From the NCBI RefSeq assembly GCF_039631355.1, contig NZ_JBDIVF010000002.1:310001-374000 (forward strand): a stretch of DNA of 64,000 nt, read 5' to 3'. Positions 17,946 through 26,736 of this stretch are shown one piece after another (positions within the stretch are counted from its first letter, which is position 1; every line of letters starts with the position of its first letter). The notes beneath the pieces are model-generated. The model saw only the letters and a program-made list of their open reading frames with translations. It was not told the origin of the DNA and searched no databases. The position numbers and the translations under genes are program-made. This stretch comes from Uliginosibacterium paludis. Lineage in GTDB: Bacteria > Pseudomonadota > Gammaproteobacteria > Burkholderiales > Rhodocyclaceae.

Positions 17946-18479
17946 TCAGACCTCGTGCGCGTACAGCCGGCTCAGCACCATGCCATGGGCCTGATCCACC
18001 GGCATCAGGCCCGATTCGACGGCGCGGACGAAGCCGAAGGCATTAGCCGGCGCAATCGCATCCGCTTCCAGCAGCGCGCGCAGGCAGTGAAAGAAATCGC
18101 TGCGGATCGCCGACCCCTCGAAAACGCTCGCGGGCGGTGTGGCGCGACGGCGACGCGCCTCGACCAGCTGACGGGCCATGCCGCGTGCGCTGCCCGGATC
18201 ACACCAGCGTGACGCGCCCCAGGCGACCACACCGCTGGCCGCCGCGGCGCCGGCCCAGCCGACAGGGGTCGCCGCCATGACGCCGTGCACGACCAGCGTG
18301 CGCAGGGCCAGCAGCGCCGGCAGCTTGCCCAGCGCCACGACACCGGCAGCCGCTGCGCCGAACAGCAACCCGAGGATGCCGCGCCGCCCGGCGCTCAGAT
18401 CGCCGCGCTCGGTTTCCTGCTGAAGTCGGGTCACGAGTTTGAGAACTTCGCTCTTGCTGAGCCGGGTGTGCGGATCCAT
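17946..18479 (-). CDS. hypothetical membrane protein
   Basis: The 177-residue product is not recognised. The N-terminus (1-30) is polar and helical, with SKSEVLKLVTRLQQE. Residues 33-95 hold two or three Gly/Ala-rich hydrophobic segments, and the C-terminal half is soluble and helical. It is co-oriented with the LysE-type gene 83 bp downstream. GC and codon use match the surroundings. Confidence 0.65.
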   Translation of the reverse strand: MDPHTRLSKSEVLKLVTRLQQETERGDLSAGRRGILGLLFGAAAAGVVALGKLPALLALRTLVVHGVMAATPVGWAGAAAASGVVAWGASRWCDPGSARGMARQLVEARRRRATPPASVFEGSAIRSDFFHCLRALLEADAIAPANAFGFVRAVESGLMPVDQAHGMVLSRLYAHEV

Positions 18480-18647
18480 GGTGCGCCTGTCATGCCTGTG
18501 CGGTGGAACAAGGGCCGCCGCTTGCGCCGCAGGCGATGCGGGCGGGCGTGCCGGAAGATCAGGCGAGTCTAGGGAAGCGCAGGCGGGCGGTGTGTGGCGG
18601 TTTGTGGCAAAGGCGGCGTGCCCGGCGCGGGCGCGGCAATGCCCGAT

Positions 18648-19136
18648 TCAGGCGGGAAACTCGATGACCCGCACGCTGCGCCCGGCATCGTCCAGCAGCC
18701 GGCGGACGTCTGCCAGTGCCATCACCAGGGTCGCGGTGTTGGTGTAGGGATGGCATTGCAGCGCCTCACCCTGCCACAGCGTGGCGTCGATCACCAGCTC
18801 GACCGCCTGGGCGCGGTCACACAGGATGTCCAGCAGCGAGACCGAGCCGGGCGTGCTGGCCAGATGCCGGTCCAGGCGCTCGGCTGAGGCGAAGCTCAGG
18901 CTGTCGGTATCCAGCGCGCCGGCCAGCCATTTGAGATCGAGCCGCTGCGCGTCATGCATCACCACCAGAAAGTGCCGCCGGCCCTTGCGATCCTTCAGGA
19001 ACAGGTTCTTGGTGGGCAGGCCATCCATCGCGATATCGAGCGCAGCCGCGGCTTCGCAGGTGAACACGGCTTCATGCTCATGCCGGACGGGGCAGATTCC
19101 CAGGCGGCTGAAGAGGGCGGCAAGATCGGGTTGCAT
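18648..19136 (-). CDS. prolyl-tRNA deacylase (YbaK/ProX family)
   Basis: This 162-residue single-domain protein belongs to the YbaK/aa-tRNA editing family, ProX/PrdX branch. It has PTKNLFLKDRKGRRHFLVV near residues 40-58, with the conserved Lys, and TPGSVSLLDILCD further on. Such proteins hydrolyse mischarged Ala-tRNA(Pro) in trans. The ATG at 19136 (MQPDLAALF) matches the family N-terminus. The frame extends to 19193 without family similarity. Confidence 0.9.
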   Translation of the reverse strand: MQPDLAALFSRLGICPVRHEHEAVFTCEAAAALDIAMDGLPTKNLFLKDRKGRRHFLVVMHDAQRLDLKWLAGALDTDSLSFASAERLDRHLASTPGSVSLLDILCDRAQAVELVIDATLWQGEALQCHPYTNTATLVMALADVRRLLDDAGRSVRVIEFPA

Positions 19137-19205
19137 GACGCAGGGATGAAGGACGGAGCGGCCAAGGATAACCCGGGCCGCCCGGGCGGTCACACCCCTG
19201 CGGGC

Positions 19206-20186
19206 TCAATGCGTGCCGACGATTTTCAGCACCGCATCGAGGTCTTCCGGACGGGTCACGAAGCGCGGATAGATCTTCACCGCTGCTTCCTCGATGGCGC
19301 TGCTGGCCATGTCCTCGCGCGCGATCACGTTGAGCCCGCGGCGGCGGGCCGCGGCGATCGACTCGGCCTCACGCCGGCTCCACTCGCCGGACTGCTGGCG
19401 GGTGACTTCGCGGGCCGTATCGCGCAGCAGCGCCTGCTGCTCGGCCGTCAGGCCCAGCCACACCTTGCGCGACATCACCAGCATGTTCGGCACGCGCACA
19501 TGCTCGTCCTGGATCAGGTAAACGCCTTTCACCTCCTTCGCCACACTGAGGAAGTTCACCGTCTCGTCGGCCGTGCAGTCGACCTTGCCGCTGCGGAAGG
19601 CTTCGCCCAGCTCGGCGTCGCCCAGGCTCACCGGCGTGGCGCCCAGCTCCGTGATCAGCGCACGCAGCACCGGCGTGCCCAGCCCGCCGATGCTGCGACC
19701 ACGGAAGTCGGCAATGTCATGGATCGGCTTGTGGCAGATGAAGTTGCGCGGCGAGGTCGCCATGTAGCTCAGGCCGACGAGGCCGTTGGCTTCGAGTTCC
19801 TTCTCGAGCTGCAGGCCGAAACTGCCGGTGAGCACTTTCCACATGTGCGACTCGGAGCGCAGCAGATAGGGCAGGCTGGCAAAGGTGGCGGTCTTCGAGA
19901 AGGGCTCCAGCACAGCCAGGCTGACGCGGGTCATCGCGATCGTGCCGTTCTGCAGCCCGCGCAGGGTGTCGAGCTCGCTGCCGGCCACGCTGTTGGGCCA
20001 GACCTTGATGTCGAGCATGCCGCGGCTGCGGGTGCGGACCAGATCGGCAATGCGCTCGACGGTGCGCACGGCCACATGCTCCCGGCCCTGCACATCGGGC
20101 GAGACGAGCTCCAGGGCCTTGCCCTGGAATGAGGCCGCGCACAGCAGCACGGTCAGCAGTGCCTGAGAAAGCTTGAGGTTTTTCAT
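19206..20186 (-). CDS. TRAP transporter substrate-binding protein (DctP family)
   Basis: The 326-residue precursor has a signal peptide (residues 1-25, ending near GKALEL). The DctP fold includes FRGRSIGGLGTPVLRAL at about 158-174 with the conserved Arg that binds a carboxylate. A GGAAAACAGGG Shine-Dalgarno precedes the ATG. TRAP systems import organic acids with DctQ and DctM membrane subunits, but neither is encoded next to it or in this window. It may serve a distant DctQM pair or have a sensing role. Confidence 0.92.
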   Translation of the reverse strand: MKNLKLSQALLTVLLCAASFQGKALELVSPDVQGREHVAVRTVERIADLVRTRSRGMLDIKVWPNSVAGSELDTLRGLQNGTIAMTRVSLAVLEPFSKTATFASLPYLLRSESHMWKVLTGSFGLQLEKELEANGLVGLSYMATSPRNFICHKPIHDIADFRGRSIGGLGTPVLRALITELGATPVSLGDAELGEAFRSGKVDCTADETVNFLSVAKEVKGVYLIQDEHVRVPNMLVMSRKVWLGLTAEQQALLRDTAREVTRQQSGEWSRREAESIAAARRRGLNVIAREDMASSAIEEAAVKIYPRFVTRPEDLDAVLKIVGTH

Positions 20187-20340
20187 CCCTGTTTTCCTTG
20201 CATGGTTTGAAACACGGCCGGGCGCAGGCCCGGGCCTGTCGCACGGCGTGCGGGGGTATCAGCGAATATCCATCCGGCCGCATGCGGGCGGGTGCAAACA
20301 AGCGTGAATTCCGCGGCGCGGCCGACGCCGCGCGGGCGCA

Positions 20341-20760
20341 TCACGCCGGCCTGAAACCGCTCGCAACCAGCGTGGCCAGCGGCGCAAAGAGCGGTTGCGG
20401 CAGGGCGGACCATTCATGCCACTGCCAGCCGCGGCACTTTGCGGGCTCCAGCCGTTGCGGCTCGCCGGGGCCGGCGTCCGCCAGCATGAAGAGCGTCACA
20501 TAGTGGCGACCTTCGGCTTCGAAGATGTCATTGCTCCACGGGCCACGACGCAGATTCAGCAGCGTGAGGCCGGTTTCCTCCAGGGTTTCGCGGCGGGCAC
20601 AGTCTTCCACGCCCTCGCCGAACTCCAGATGGCCGCCGGGCAAGGCCCAGCTGCCGGCGCCATGCGCACCGCTTCGCTCACCGAGCAGAACGCGGCCGGC
20701 GCGCATCAGGATCACGCCCACCCCGATGCGGGGCACGGGCGGGCAAGTGGTGTCACTCAT
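20341..20760 (-). CDS. NUDIX hydrolase
   Basis: This 139-residue protein has a complete Nudix box (GX5EX7REUXEEXGU) spanning GGHLEFGEGVEDCARRET and LEETGL, about residues 42-65. It hydrolyses a nucleoside diphosphate-linked compound. The small size and sequence around the box are compatible with nucleotide pool cleaning, but the substrate is not determined. The 154-bp gap to the DctP gene holds nothing recognisable. Confidence 0.92.
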   Translation of the reverse strand: MSDTTCPPVPRIGVGVILMRAGRVLLGERSGAHGAGSWALPGGHLEFGEGVEDCARRETLEETGLTLLNLRRGPWSNDIFEAEGRHYVTLFMLADAGPGEPQRLEPAKCRGWQWHEWSALPQPLFAPLATLVASGFRPA

Positions 20761-20858
20761 GGGTCGGTTCGCCTTGCGGTGCGGTGAATGGGCTGGTCAT
20801 GATGCCTTCATGGCCCGCACCGGGCCAGCCCCTGCAAGCCTGCCGTCAGGCGCCCTGC

Positions 20859-22475
20859 TCAGCAGCGGAAGCGCTGGACGGTATCGAGCAGCCCCTGGGC
20901 CAGGCGCTCCAGTTCGTCTGCCGCCTCGCGCCCCCGGCCGACAGCGGTCGAGTTGGCGGTGCTGCCGCGATTGATTTCCTCGACCCGCTGCGCGATATCG
21001 TTCGACGCATAACTCTGCTGGCGCGCCACCTCGTTGAGCTCCTGCAGATTGGCGAGGGACTGCAGCGCGCCCTCATCGAGCCGGCAAAGCGGCTCGCGCA
21101 GGCTTTCGACTTCCGCCGCGCCGGACTCCACATGGCTGCGCGCGGTTTCCATGCCGCCTGCCGCCTGCAGCGCCTGCTGCTGCACATGCTCGATCATCTG
21201 CTGGATCTGCGCGGTCGCCGCCGAGGTCTTCTCGGCGAGCTTGCGCACTTCATCGGCCACCACCGCGAAGCCCCGCCCCTGCTCGCCGGCCCGCGCCGCC
21301 TCGATGGCGGCATTGAGCGCGAGCAGATTGGTCTGGTCGGCAATCTCGTGTATGACATTGGCAAACCCGCTGATTTCTTCCGCACTGCTCACCAGCCGGG
21401 TCATCGAGCTGGCGGTGTCGTCGACCGTGCTCACGATCTTGCGAACCTCGCTAGACGCGCGCAGCACCTGGTCACGCCCGGCACTGGCTGTCTGCGAGGT
21501 TTCGTGCGCCACGCGCACCACCGCCTCGGTGCGCTCGGCCGCGCTCTGCACGCCCAGGCTGAGCCCGGCCACCATTTCGGAGATGTGCTCCAGCGATTCG
21601 CCCTGCAGTCTGACGCTGTCGGCCACGCCGGAGGCCATCTCACTCATCGAGTGCGACGCGGTTTCCACTTCGCGGGCACCGGCCTGCACTTCCGCGATCA
21701 CGCCGCGCAAGCCTTCCTGCATGCGCGAGAGTGCGGCCAGCAGCTGGCCGACTTCATCCTTCGAGCGGGGCGCGATCCGCAGCGTGAGGTCACCGTCGGC
21801 CACCCGCGCCGCAACCCTGACCGCTTCCGCCATCGGGCGGGCAATCCGGCGCGCCATGAAGATGCTGGTGCACACCGCGAGCACCAGCGAGACCACCAGG
21901 ATCAGGCCGGAGAAGGTCAGCGCGCGTTTCGAATCGCTGTCGGCCGCCTCATAGCGCTCGCGGGCGGAATCGGTCTGGGCCTGCAGGGCCTCGGCCACGC
22001 CGGAGGCGATCTGGCGGAAGAGGTCGTCCGCCGTCTGCATGCCGGATCGACCCATGGCCGGATCGACCGTGGCCATGTCGAGTGCGGTACTCACTGCCTT
22101 GCGATAGCTCGCCAGCGCTTCGGCGACCTGGCCGAGCGTGGCGCGGTCCGCTTCCGGAAAGGTGTCTGACGCGCGCAGCGCCTGCACCTGTCCGTCCAGC
22201 CGCACCAGCGCATTGTCGATCGCGGCGATGCGGGCGCTGACACGGTCTGCCGGCATGCCGTCGAGCGCGGTGAAGAGGCTGTAGGCGTCAGCATGCGTCT
22301 GCAGCAGCGAGGATTCCAGCCCCTTGACCAGCAGCACCTGGCTGAAGCGCTGCTCGAAAAGCTCACGCAAGGCACCGTGCATCGAGTTGATCGAATACAC
22401 GCCGGTGGCGCCGAGCGCGAGCATCAGCACCACGCACAGCAGGGGCGCAGCGAGCATCCGGTGAATGATCCGCAT
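20859..22475 (-). CDS. methyl-accepting chemotaxis protein
   Basis: This 538-residue receptor has TM1 (about 8-28), a mainly helical periplasmic domain (about 29-185), TM2 (about 187-208) and a HAMP domain (209-262). The cytoplasmic signalling domain holds the invariant hairpin tip IADQTNLLALNAAIEAARAG. The periplasmic part resembles a four-helix-bundle sensor rather than a Cache domain. No Che genes are nearby. A secreted single-Cache protein gene ends only 54 bp upstream on the same strand, suggesting one operon. Confidence 0.95.
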   Translation of the reverse strand: MRIIHRMLAAPLLCVVLMLALGATGVYSINSMHGALRELFEQRFSQVLLVKGLESSLLQTHADAYSLFTALDGMPADRVSARIAAIDNALVRLDGQVQALRASDTFPEADRATLGQVAEALASYRKAVSTALDMATVDPAMGRSGMQTADDLFRQIASGVAEALQAQTDSARERYEAADSDSKRALTFSGLILVVSLVLAVCTSIFMARRIARPMAEAVRVAARVADGDLTLRIAPRSKDEVGQLLAALSRMQEGLRGVIAEVQAGAREVETASHSMSEMASGVADSVRLQGESLEHISEMVAGLSLGVQSAAERTEAVVRVAHETSQTASAGRDQVLRASSEVRKIVSTVDDTASSMTRLVSSAEEISGFANVIHEIADQTNLLALNAAIEAARAGEQGRGFAVVADEVRKLAEKTSAATAQIQQMIEHVQQQALQAAGGMETARSHVESGAAEVESLREPLCRLDEGALQSLANLQELNEVARQQSYASNDIAQRVEEINRGSTANSTAVGRGREAADELERLAQGLLDTVQRFRC

Positions 22476-22529
22476 GATCTGGTCCTGGTCAGCCTGAAGA
22501 AAAACCCGTGCCGGCGATCCGGAGCGGGC

Positions 22530-22982
22530 TCAGCGCTTGTAGACGCCTGCGCACACGATGTCTTCGCCCAGCCGCTCGCAATAGGCCTGCTTCGGCAGCA
22601 CCTTCTTGCTGATCGGATCGGTGAAGGCATAGTCCTGCCAGAACTTGCCCTTGCTCTTCGCCAGCTCGACGCGCTCGCGCACGAAGAACTTGCCGTCCGG
22701 ATCCCGGAAATCGAGCAGATCCTTGCCGACCATCTTGTTGTTCTGCCCGTGGGCCAACACCTTGCCGGTCATGTCATAGACCACCGGATAGAGATCGCGG
22801 TCGATCCACTTCGGCGCCTTGGCGGTGATCTCGTCGAGCGTGGCCGCCCGGTTGGCCTTGATGGCGGCCGACACCTTGGCGACCATCGCTTCGGCCTCCT
22901 TCGCGGAGGCATAGGATTCGGCCGCATGGGCAGCCGGAAAAAGGGCGAGCAAGGCGGTAGTCGCGATGGCCAGGGCTTTCAT
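22530..22982 (-). CDS. periplasmic single-Cache (sCache) domain protein
   Basis: The 150-residue precursor has a signal peptide cleaved near AHA|AES at about residue 21. A single Cache-like domain follows, with WIDRDLYPVVYDMTGKVLAH and MVGKDLLDFRDPDGKFFVRE, ending YCERLGEDIVCAGVYKR. GGAGG lies 4-5 bp before the ATG. It has no transmembrane helix after the signal peptide, so it should be a free periplasmic protein. It is directly upstream of the chemoreceptor gene and may hand a small carboxylate-type ligand to that receptor; this is inference. Confidence 0.85.
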   Translation of the reverse strand: MKALAIATTALLALFPAAHAAESYASAKEAEAMVAKVSAAIKANRAATLDEITAKAPKWIDRDLYPVVYDMTGKVLAHGQNNKMVGKDLLDFRDPDGKFFVRERVELAKSKGKFWQDYAFTDPISKKVLPKQAYCERLGEDIVCAGVYKR

Positions 22983-23089
22983 GATTCCTCCGACGGTTGG
23001 GCTGCCCGCAACAGGGCGTGTCCAGAACCTAACGACGGAGCCTTGCGCCGCTTGAACGTACCTTCGGGCCTGTACGGGCTTGCCCCAAG

Positions 23090-23725
23090 TCAGCCGCGGC
23101 CGGCCGCCCCCGGCGCGCGCAGCGCCTGCCACACCGCCAGCGCGGCCCAGGCATCGTTGGCCGCATAAAGCTTCTGCTGGGGTGAGAGCTCCAGCAGCGA
23201 CCAGTTGGAAGTCGTGACCTTGTGCGACTTGTGAAAGCGCTGGCCCAGCACCAGGCCCACCGCGGCACGCACGCCCATGTCGCCGCTGTAACCCTCCTGG
23301 CGGAACACGCTGTCGAGGTCCAGCAGCGCGGCGGGCTGCACGCCCAGCTTGCTGCGCGTCTGGCTGCGGTCTGACTTGAGGCCGAAGCCCACTTTCTGCA
23401 GCGCGGCAGACGCCAGCAGCTCGCGCAGCACCTCATGGCAGGCCGCGTGGCAGGTCTGGAACAGGAAGGCCTTGCGATCGATCGCGAACTGGAACACATG
23501 CGGCCCGTCACTGACTTCGCCCGGCCGGAAGGTTGGCTTCGATTCGGTATCGAAACCGGCCACGCCCGCCGCCAGAATCTCGGCAGCCGCCGCCGCGAAG
23601 CCCTCCGCCGTGGCGGGCACCACCACCTGCGCCAAGGTGAGAACGGGGAAAGGCGGCAGCAGCGCCGTTTCCGCCTTGGAAGGGCCCTTCTTCTTTTTAG
23701 GGGCGGCGCTGGGGGTGTCGGTCAT
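23090..23725 (-). CDS. DEDDy 3'-5' exonuclease domain protein (RNase D/WRN-like)
   Basis: This 211-residue protein carries Exo I (GFDTES, Asp and Glu), Exo II (VGFGLKSDRSQ) and Exo III (KLYAANDAW, the DEDDy Tyr and Asp). The first 20 residues are Lys-rich and likely disordered. It lacks HRDC domains, so it is a stand-alone nuclease domain resembling the Werner exonuclease group. It may act on DNA or structured RNA. The start at 23725 is the first ATG that leaves the gene within its promoter gap. Confidence 0.88.
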   Translation of the reverse strand: MTDTPSAAPKKKKGPSKAETALLPPFPVLTLAQVVVPATAEGFAAAAAEILAAGVAGFDTESKPTFRPGEVSDGPHVFQFAIDRKAFLFQTCHAACHEVLRELLASAALQKVGFGLKSDRSQTRSKLGVQPAALLDLDSVFRQEGYSGDMGVRAAVGLVLGQRFHKSHKVTTSNWSLLELSPQQKLYAANDAWAALAVWQALRAPGAAGRG

Positions 23726-23876
23726 GTCGGCAGAATCCGGAAAGCGAAAGCGCGATTGTAGGCGCTGCGCCCTCAGGCTTCGGGCCGGCGGCAAGGCCGC
23801 CTCCGCAACGACGGCCTTCCCGCCCGCCCGGATATTCCGTCATCATCAAACTTCCCCCTCCTTCCCGGGAGCTGCC

Positions 23877-24425
23877 ATGTGGATCCGTCAGGCCCTTCAG
23901 ACCGATGCCGCCGTGCTCGGCGAACTGCATGCCGCCAGCTGGCGGCTGGCCTACCGGGGCGCGCTGAGTGATGAATTCCTCGACACCGACGTGGTGTCGA
24001 ACCGACGTGAATTCTGGGAAGCACGCCTGGCGCAGCCGGAGCCGAGTCAGCAGGTCTTCCTCAGCGGCAACGAAGCGGGGGCCACCGGCTTCTGCTGCGT
24101 CTTCGGCGATCACGCCCCGGCCCTCGGCGCCTTCCTCAACAACCTCCACGTCATGGCCTCGGCCCAGCGCCAGGGCTACGGCCGCGCCCTGCTCCATGCC
24201 GCAGCGACCAGCAGCCTCGCCAGCGCGCCGGATCGCGGCATGTTCCTGTTCGTGCTGCAAGGCAACCTCGCCGCCCAGGCCTTCTACACCCGCTTCGGCG
24301 CCCGCATGGCCGGCACCGAACAATGGGACGCCCCCGGCGGCGGCCGCATTCCCCTCTTCAAGATGCACTGGCCGAGCCTGCGTGCGCTGGCCGACGCCAC
24401 GACGGGATTTGCCGCGCCGGAATAA
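23877..24425 (+). CDS. GNAT-family N-acetyltransferase
   Basis: This 182-residue protein has the GNAT acetyl-CoA loop (LNNLHVMASAQRQGYGRALL, about 89-108) and a late LAAQAFYTRFGARM block. The substrate is unknown. It is divergent from the exonuclease gene. It is the last high-GC core gene before the AT-richer accessory region. Confidence 0.88.
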   Translation: MWIRQALQTDAAVLGELHAASWRLAYRGALSDEFLDTDVVSNRREFWEARLAQPEPSQQVFLSGNEAGATGFCCVFGDHAPALGAFLNNLHVMASAQRQGYGRALLHAAATSSLASAPDRGMFLFVLQGNLAAQAFYTRFGARMAGTEQWDAPGGGRIPLFKMHWPSLRALADATTGFAAPE

Positions 24426-24879
24426 GCCGATTCGCAGAGCCGGGCGCGGCGTGATGGCGAGGGGTTGGATTGGGTGACTTAAATCTTCTGCCCGCATTCC
24501 GCCAGTATTTCAATGAATGCCTTTCGGAATTGTGGAATGCACGCAGCAGGCGGAGCGTTTTTCAATCAGCGCCGCGCATTTGTGATTTTCGTCATAGGAA
24601 GGAGTCAGGATGAAGGCGTAGTTTGATGCCTTGTGTGGCGACAACGTTGTCGGCTGCTTCCGGCCAGAAGCAGACAGACAACCGCCGAATGCAAAGCAGT
24701 CACTCAGATCTTTTGTACCATGCAGGTCAGCTGCTGCTTTTCGTCGGCGTTTACTCGGGTAGAAAACCGCTCCTACTCGCCGGAAAGATAGGGAGGAAGC
24801 GGTTTTACCCAGTTTCCTAGCCGGGATGTTATCCAGCAGCGCCCGGAGTTATACAGCAAAATTGCTGTCCAAATTTATA
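24426..24879. other. non-coding boundary region upstream of cassette array
   Basis: No supported gene occurs in these 454 bp. GC falls compared with the left flank. A perfect 14-bp palindrome (CGACAACGTTGTCG) lies at 24639-24652, followed by a short hairpin with arms CTGCTTC/GAAGCAG. An imperfect 17-bp inverted repeat with a 19-nt spacer spans 24757-24810, and arms ACAGCAA/TTGCTGT lie at 24853-24868. The region could hold a relic attI or an eroded attC. No complete site is visible. Confidence 0.55.
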
Positions 24880-24894
24880 GTTAGGTTGCTACTA

Positions 24895-25377
24895 ATGCGT
24901 AAGTTCATCACCGCTTTATCTCCTGATTTTTTTGCGGTGTCGAGCATCGTCCTGTTCGCTCTGTCTTTGGCTATGCCAGCGTTTCGTTTCTCTGAAGATG
25001 AGGTGTGGTTCAAGTTTTCTTCCGGCAACGACCTTTGGCCCGGCTTTTTAGTTTTAATTCTAGGTTGGATCGGGGTGTTTCAAGGAGTGTTTGCTTGGCT
25101 TTCAAATCCACTCTGGGCTATCGGAATGTTGTTTTATGCGAAGAAACGCTTCTCACGCGCTTTTCAGTTTTTTGTTGCAGCATTTCTTTTCGCTCTGTCA
25201 GTATATTTCCTGAAGAAGATAGCAATTAATGAGGGCGGAGGTGAAGGGGCTATCTACTCTATGGGTCTTGGTTACTACACATGGTTGGCATCCATAATTT
25301 CAATTCTTGCTGGATCCATACGCAACCTAACCCGCCGCTCAAGTGGGACTCCGCCACTGCGTGGCTCCGCCCCTTAG
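24895..25377 (+). CDS. cassette 1: hypothetical membrane protein
   Basis: The 160-residue product is not recognised. It has about four hydrophobic segments (12-32, 47-68, 72-88, 90-110) and a further one near 127-142. The start at 24895 lies 14 bp after the recombination point, as usual for cassette genes. The frame runs into its own attC site, so the last 17 or so residues (RRSSGTPPLRGSAP end) are encoded by the recombination site. GC is near 48 percent, unlike the core genes. Confidence 0.7.
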   Translation: MRKFITALSPDFFAVSSIVLFALSLAMPAFRFSEDEVWFKFSSGNDLWPGFLVLILGWIGVFQGVFAWLSNPLWAIGMLFYAKKRFSRAFQFFVAAFLFALSVYFLKKIAINEGGGEGAIYSMGLGYYTWLASIISILAGSIRNLTRRSSGTPPLRGSAP

Positions 25378-25390
25378 CTCCACGTTAGAC
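25325..25390 (+). other. attC site 1 (66 bp)
   Basis: R'' is ACCTAAC (25325-25331) and R' is GTTAGAC (25384-25390). Between them, GCTCAAG pairs with CTTAGC, leaving one unpaired C, the extrahelical base that sets strand choice. A GC-rich central hairpin (CTCCGCCAC..GTGGCTCCG region) completes the structure. Confidence 0.9.
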
Positions 25391-25406
25391 AAACAAGGAA
25401 TTTCCG

Positions 25407-25967
25407 ATGGAACATACTTGGCAAAAGTTTGAGCAGTGGCTTGCACAGAATTGGCCCGAGGGCCTCTCCTGTTTGAATCCACCAGCGTCTGACGAACAGA
25501 TTGCTCAGCTTGAGTCACAGCTCGAAGCAAAGCTCCCGGCCGATTTCGTTGCTTGCCTCAAAGTTCATAACGGCCAAAACGGGTTTTCGTCAGTGTTTGA
25601 TGGCATGGAGTTCTTGTCGTGCGAGGAAATCTATAGCCAATGGTTTGTCTGGAAGGATCTGTTGGACGGAGGAGATTTCAAAGACATTTCCTCTGAGCCT
25701 GATGAAGGAATTAAGAGCGACTGGTGGAATTCAAAGTGGATTCCGTTCACTCACAACGGCGGCGGCGACCATCTTTGTCTCGATCTTGATCCCAGTGCGT
25801 CAGGATCGGCTGGCCAGATCATCACTATGTGGCACGACATGGAGGCCCGAGAGTTAAAAGCCAAGAGTTTTGGCGAGTACTTTGAGTCCTATGTGTCTGG
25901 CGTTCTCACCGGGAAGTACGTCTACTCCGAGGAGTATGGTGGACTCATCAATGCAGACGATGTCTAA
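25407..25967 (+). CDS. cassette 2: SMI1/KNR4-family protein
   Basis: This 186-residue acidic cytosolic protein matches the SMI1/KNR4 (SUKH) superfamily. It has the N-terminal helix WPEGLSCLNPPASDEQIAQL, a central LPADFVACLKVHNGQNG, then WIPFTHNGGGDHLCLDLDP. Bacterial SUKH proteins are often immunity proteins against contact-dependent or polymorphic nuclease toxins, so an immunity function is plausible here without a cognate toxin. The ATG follows AAGGAATTTCCG and lies 23 bp after the attC1 crossover. Its TAA stop falls inside the R'' end of attC2. Confidence 0.87.
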   Translation: MEHTWQKFEQWLAQNWPEGLSCLNPPASDEQIAQLESQLEAKLPADFVACLKVHNGQNGFSSVFDGMEFLSCEEIYSQWFVWKDLLDGGDFKDISSEPDEGIKSDWWNSKWIPFTHNGGGDHLCLDLDPSASGSAGQIITMWHDMEARELKAKSFGEYFESYVSGVLTGKYVYSEEYGGLINADDV

Positions 25968-26053
25968 CTTTGCAGTCGAGCGGGACAGCCAACAAGCTGG
26001 CGCTTGGTGGTTCCCTCGCTTCGCTCCGCTGCCCCTGATCTCAAACGTTAGGC
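25962..26053 (+). other. attC site 2 (92 bp)
   Basis: R'' is GTCTAAC (25962-25968) and R' is GTTAGGC (26047-26053). The outer arms TTTGCAGTCGAG and the complement of CTGATCTCAAAC pair with one extra C on one side. An internal hairpin occupies the middle. The stop codon of cassette 2 lies within R''. Confidence 0.9.
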
Positions 26054-26063
26054 GTTTTAATCA

Positions 26064-26687
26064 ATGTCCGCTTCATATGAACTTCGTGATGATGAACATG
26101 GGATTGGACGAGTCCTTATACCCAGAGGCTCTTGGAATGCCGAGTGTTCGTTTCGCTTGAATATCGGGGATGTGAGAGCTGTTCGATTGAGTGAGTCAGC
26201 TGGGTTTCGCGATACAGACTTAGGATTTCTGTCTCAGTTTCAGAGCTTGCGCTCGGTCGAGATCTACTCCTCTGCGGTCAAAGACATCCAGCCACTTAAT
26301 TTTTTGAATATGCTTGAAGTGTTGGGGCTACAAACCAACGCGAAAACTACGCTGGGTGCAGAAAACTTTCCATCGCTGCGCGTAGCATTACTCCGGTGGT
26401 CTAAGGGCATGGAGGCGCTGCTTTCGGCACAAAGTCTTCGATATTTGAATGTCGTGAATTTTCCATTCGAAGATCTTTCCTCACTATGCAAGCTGTCAGG
26501 CCTTCAACGTCTGTCCCTTACATCACGCAAACTCAAATCATTGGCAGGCATCGGAACTCTGACAGAGCTTCAACACCTTGATCTTTATGCTTGCCCAAAT
26601 CTGCGGTCACTTCAGCCTATAGCTGAGCACGCAAAACTGACAAAAGTCGAAGTCGAGTCTTGCCGTCACATCCCGAGTCAGCGGTGA
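26064..26687 (+). CDS. cassette 3: leucine-rich repeat protein
   Basis: The 207-residue product consists from about residue 45 onward of irregular leucine-rich repeats of about 21 residues, for example LRSVEIYSSAVKDIQPL, LQRLSLTSRKLKSLAGI and LQHLDLYACPNLRSLQPI. There is no signal peptide and no membrane segment. It probably binds a protein partner. The start lies 17 bp after the attC2 crossover. GC is about 50 percent. No function can be assigned. Confidence 0.78.
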   Translation: MSASYELRDDEHGIGRVLIPRGSWNAECSFRLNIGDVRAVRLSESAGFRDTDLGFLSQFQSLRSVEIYSSAVKDIQPLNFLNMLEVLGLQTNAKTTLGAENFPSLRVALLRWSKGMEALLSAQSLRYLNVVNFPFEDLSSLCKLSGLQRLSLTSRKLKSLAGIGTLTELQHLDLYACPNLRSLQPIAEHAKLTKVEVESCRHIPSQR

Positions 26688-26736
26688 AATCGCCTCTCAA
26701 GTCAAGCGAGCCATTGAGGCGCAGCGTGAGAATGGC

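Noticed and set aside
24757..24810. Imperfect inverted repeat considered as an additional attC site
   Set aside because: The ends lack RYYYAAC and GTTRRRY cores, so it is reported only as a structure in the boundary region.
24623..24820. Short open frame of 65 codons at the cassette boundary
   Set aside because: No family, no good ribosome binding site, and it spans inverted repeats; more likely non-coding.
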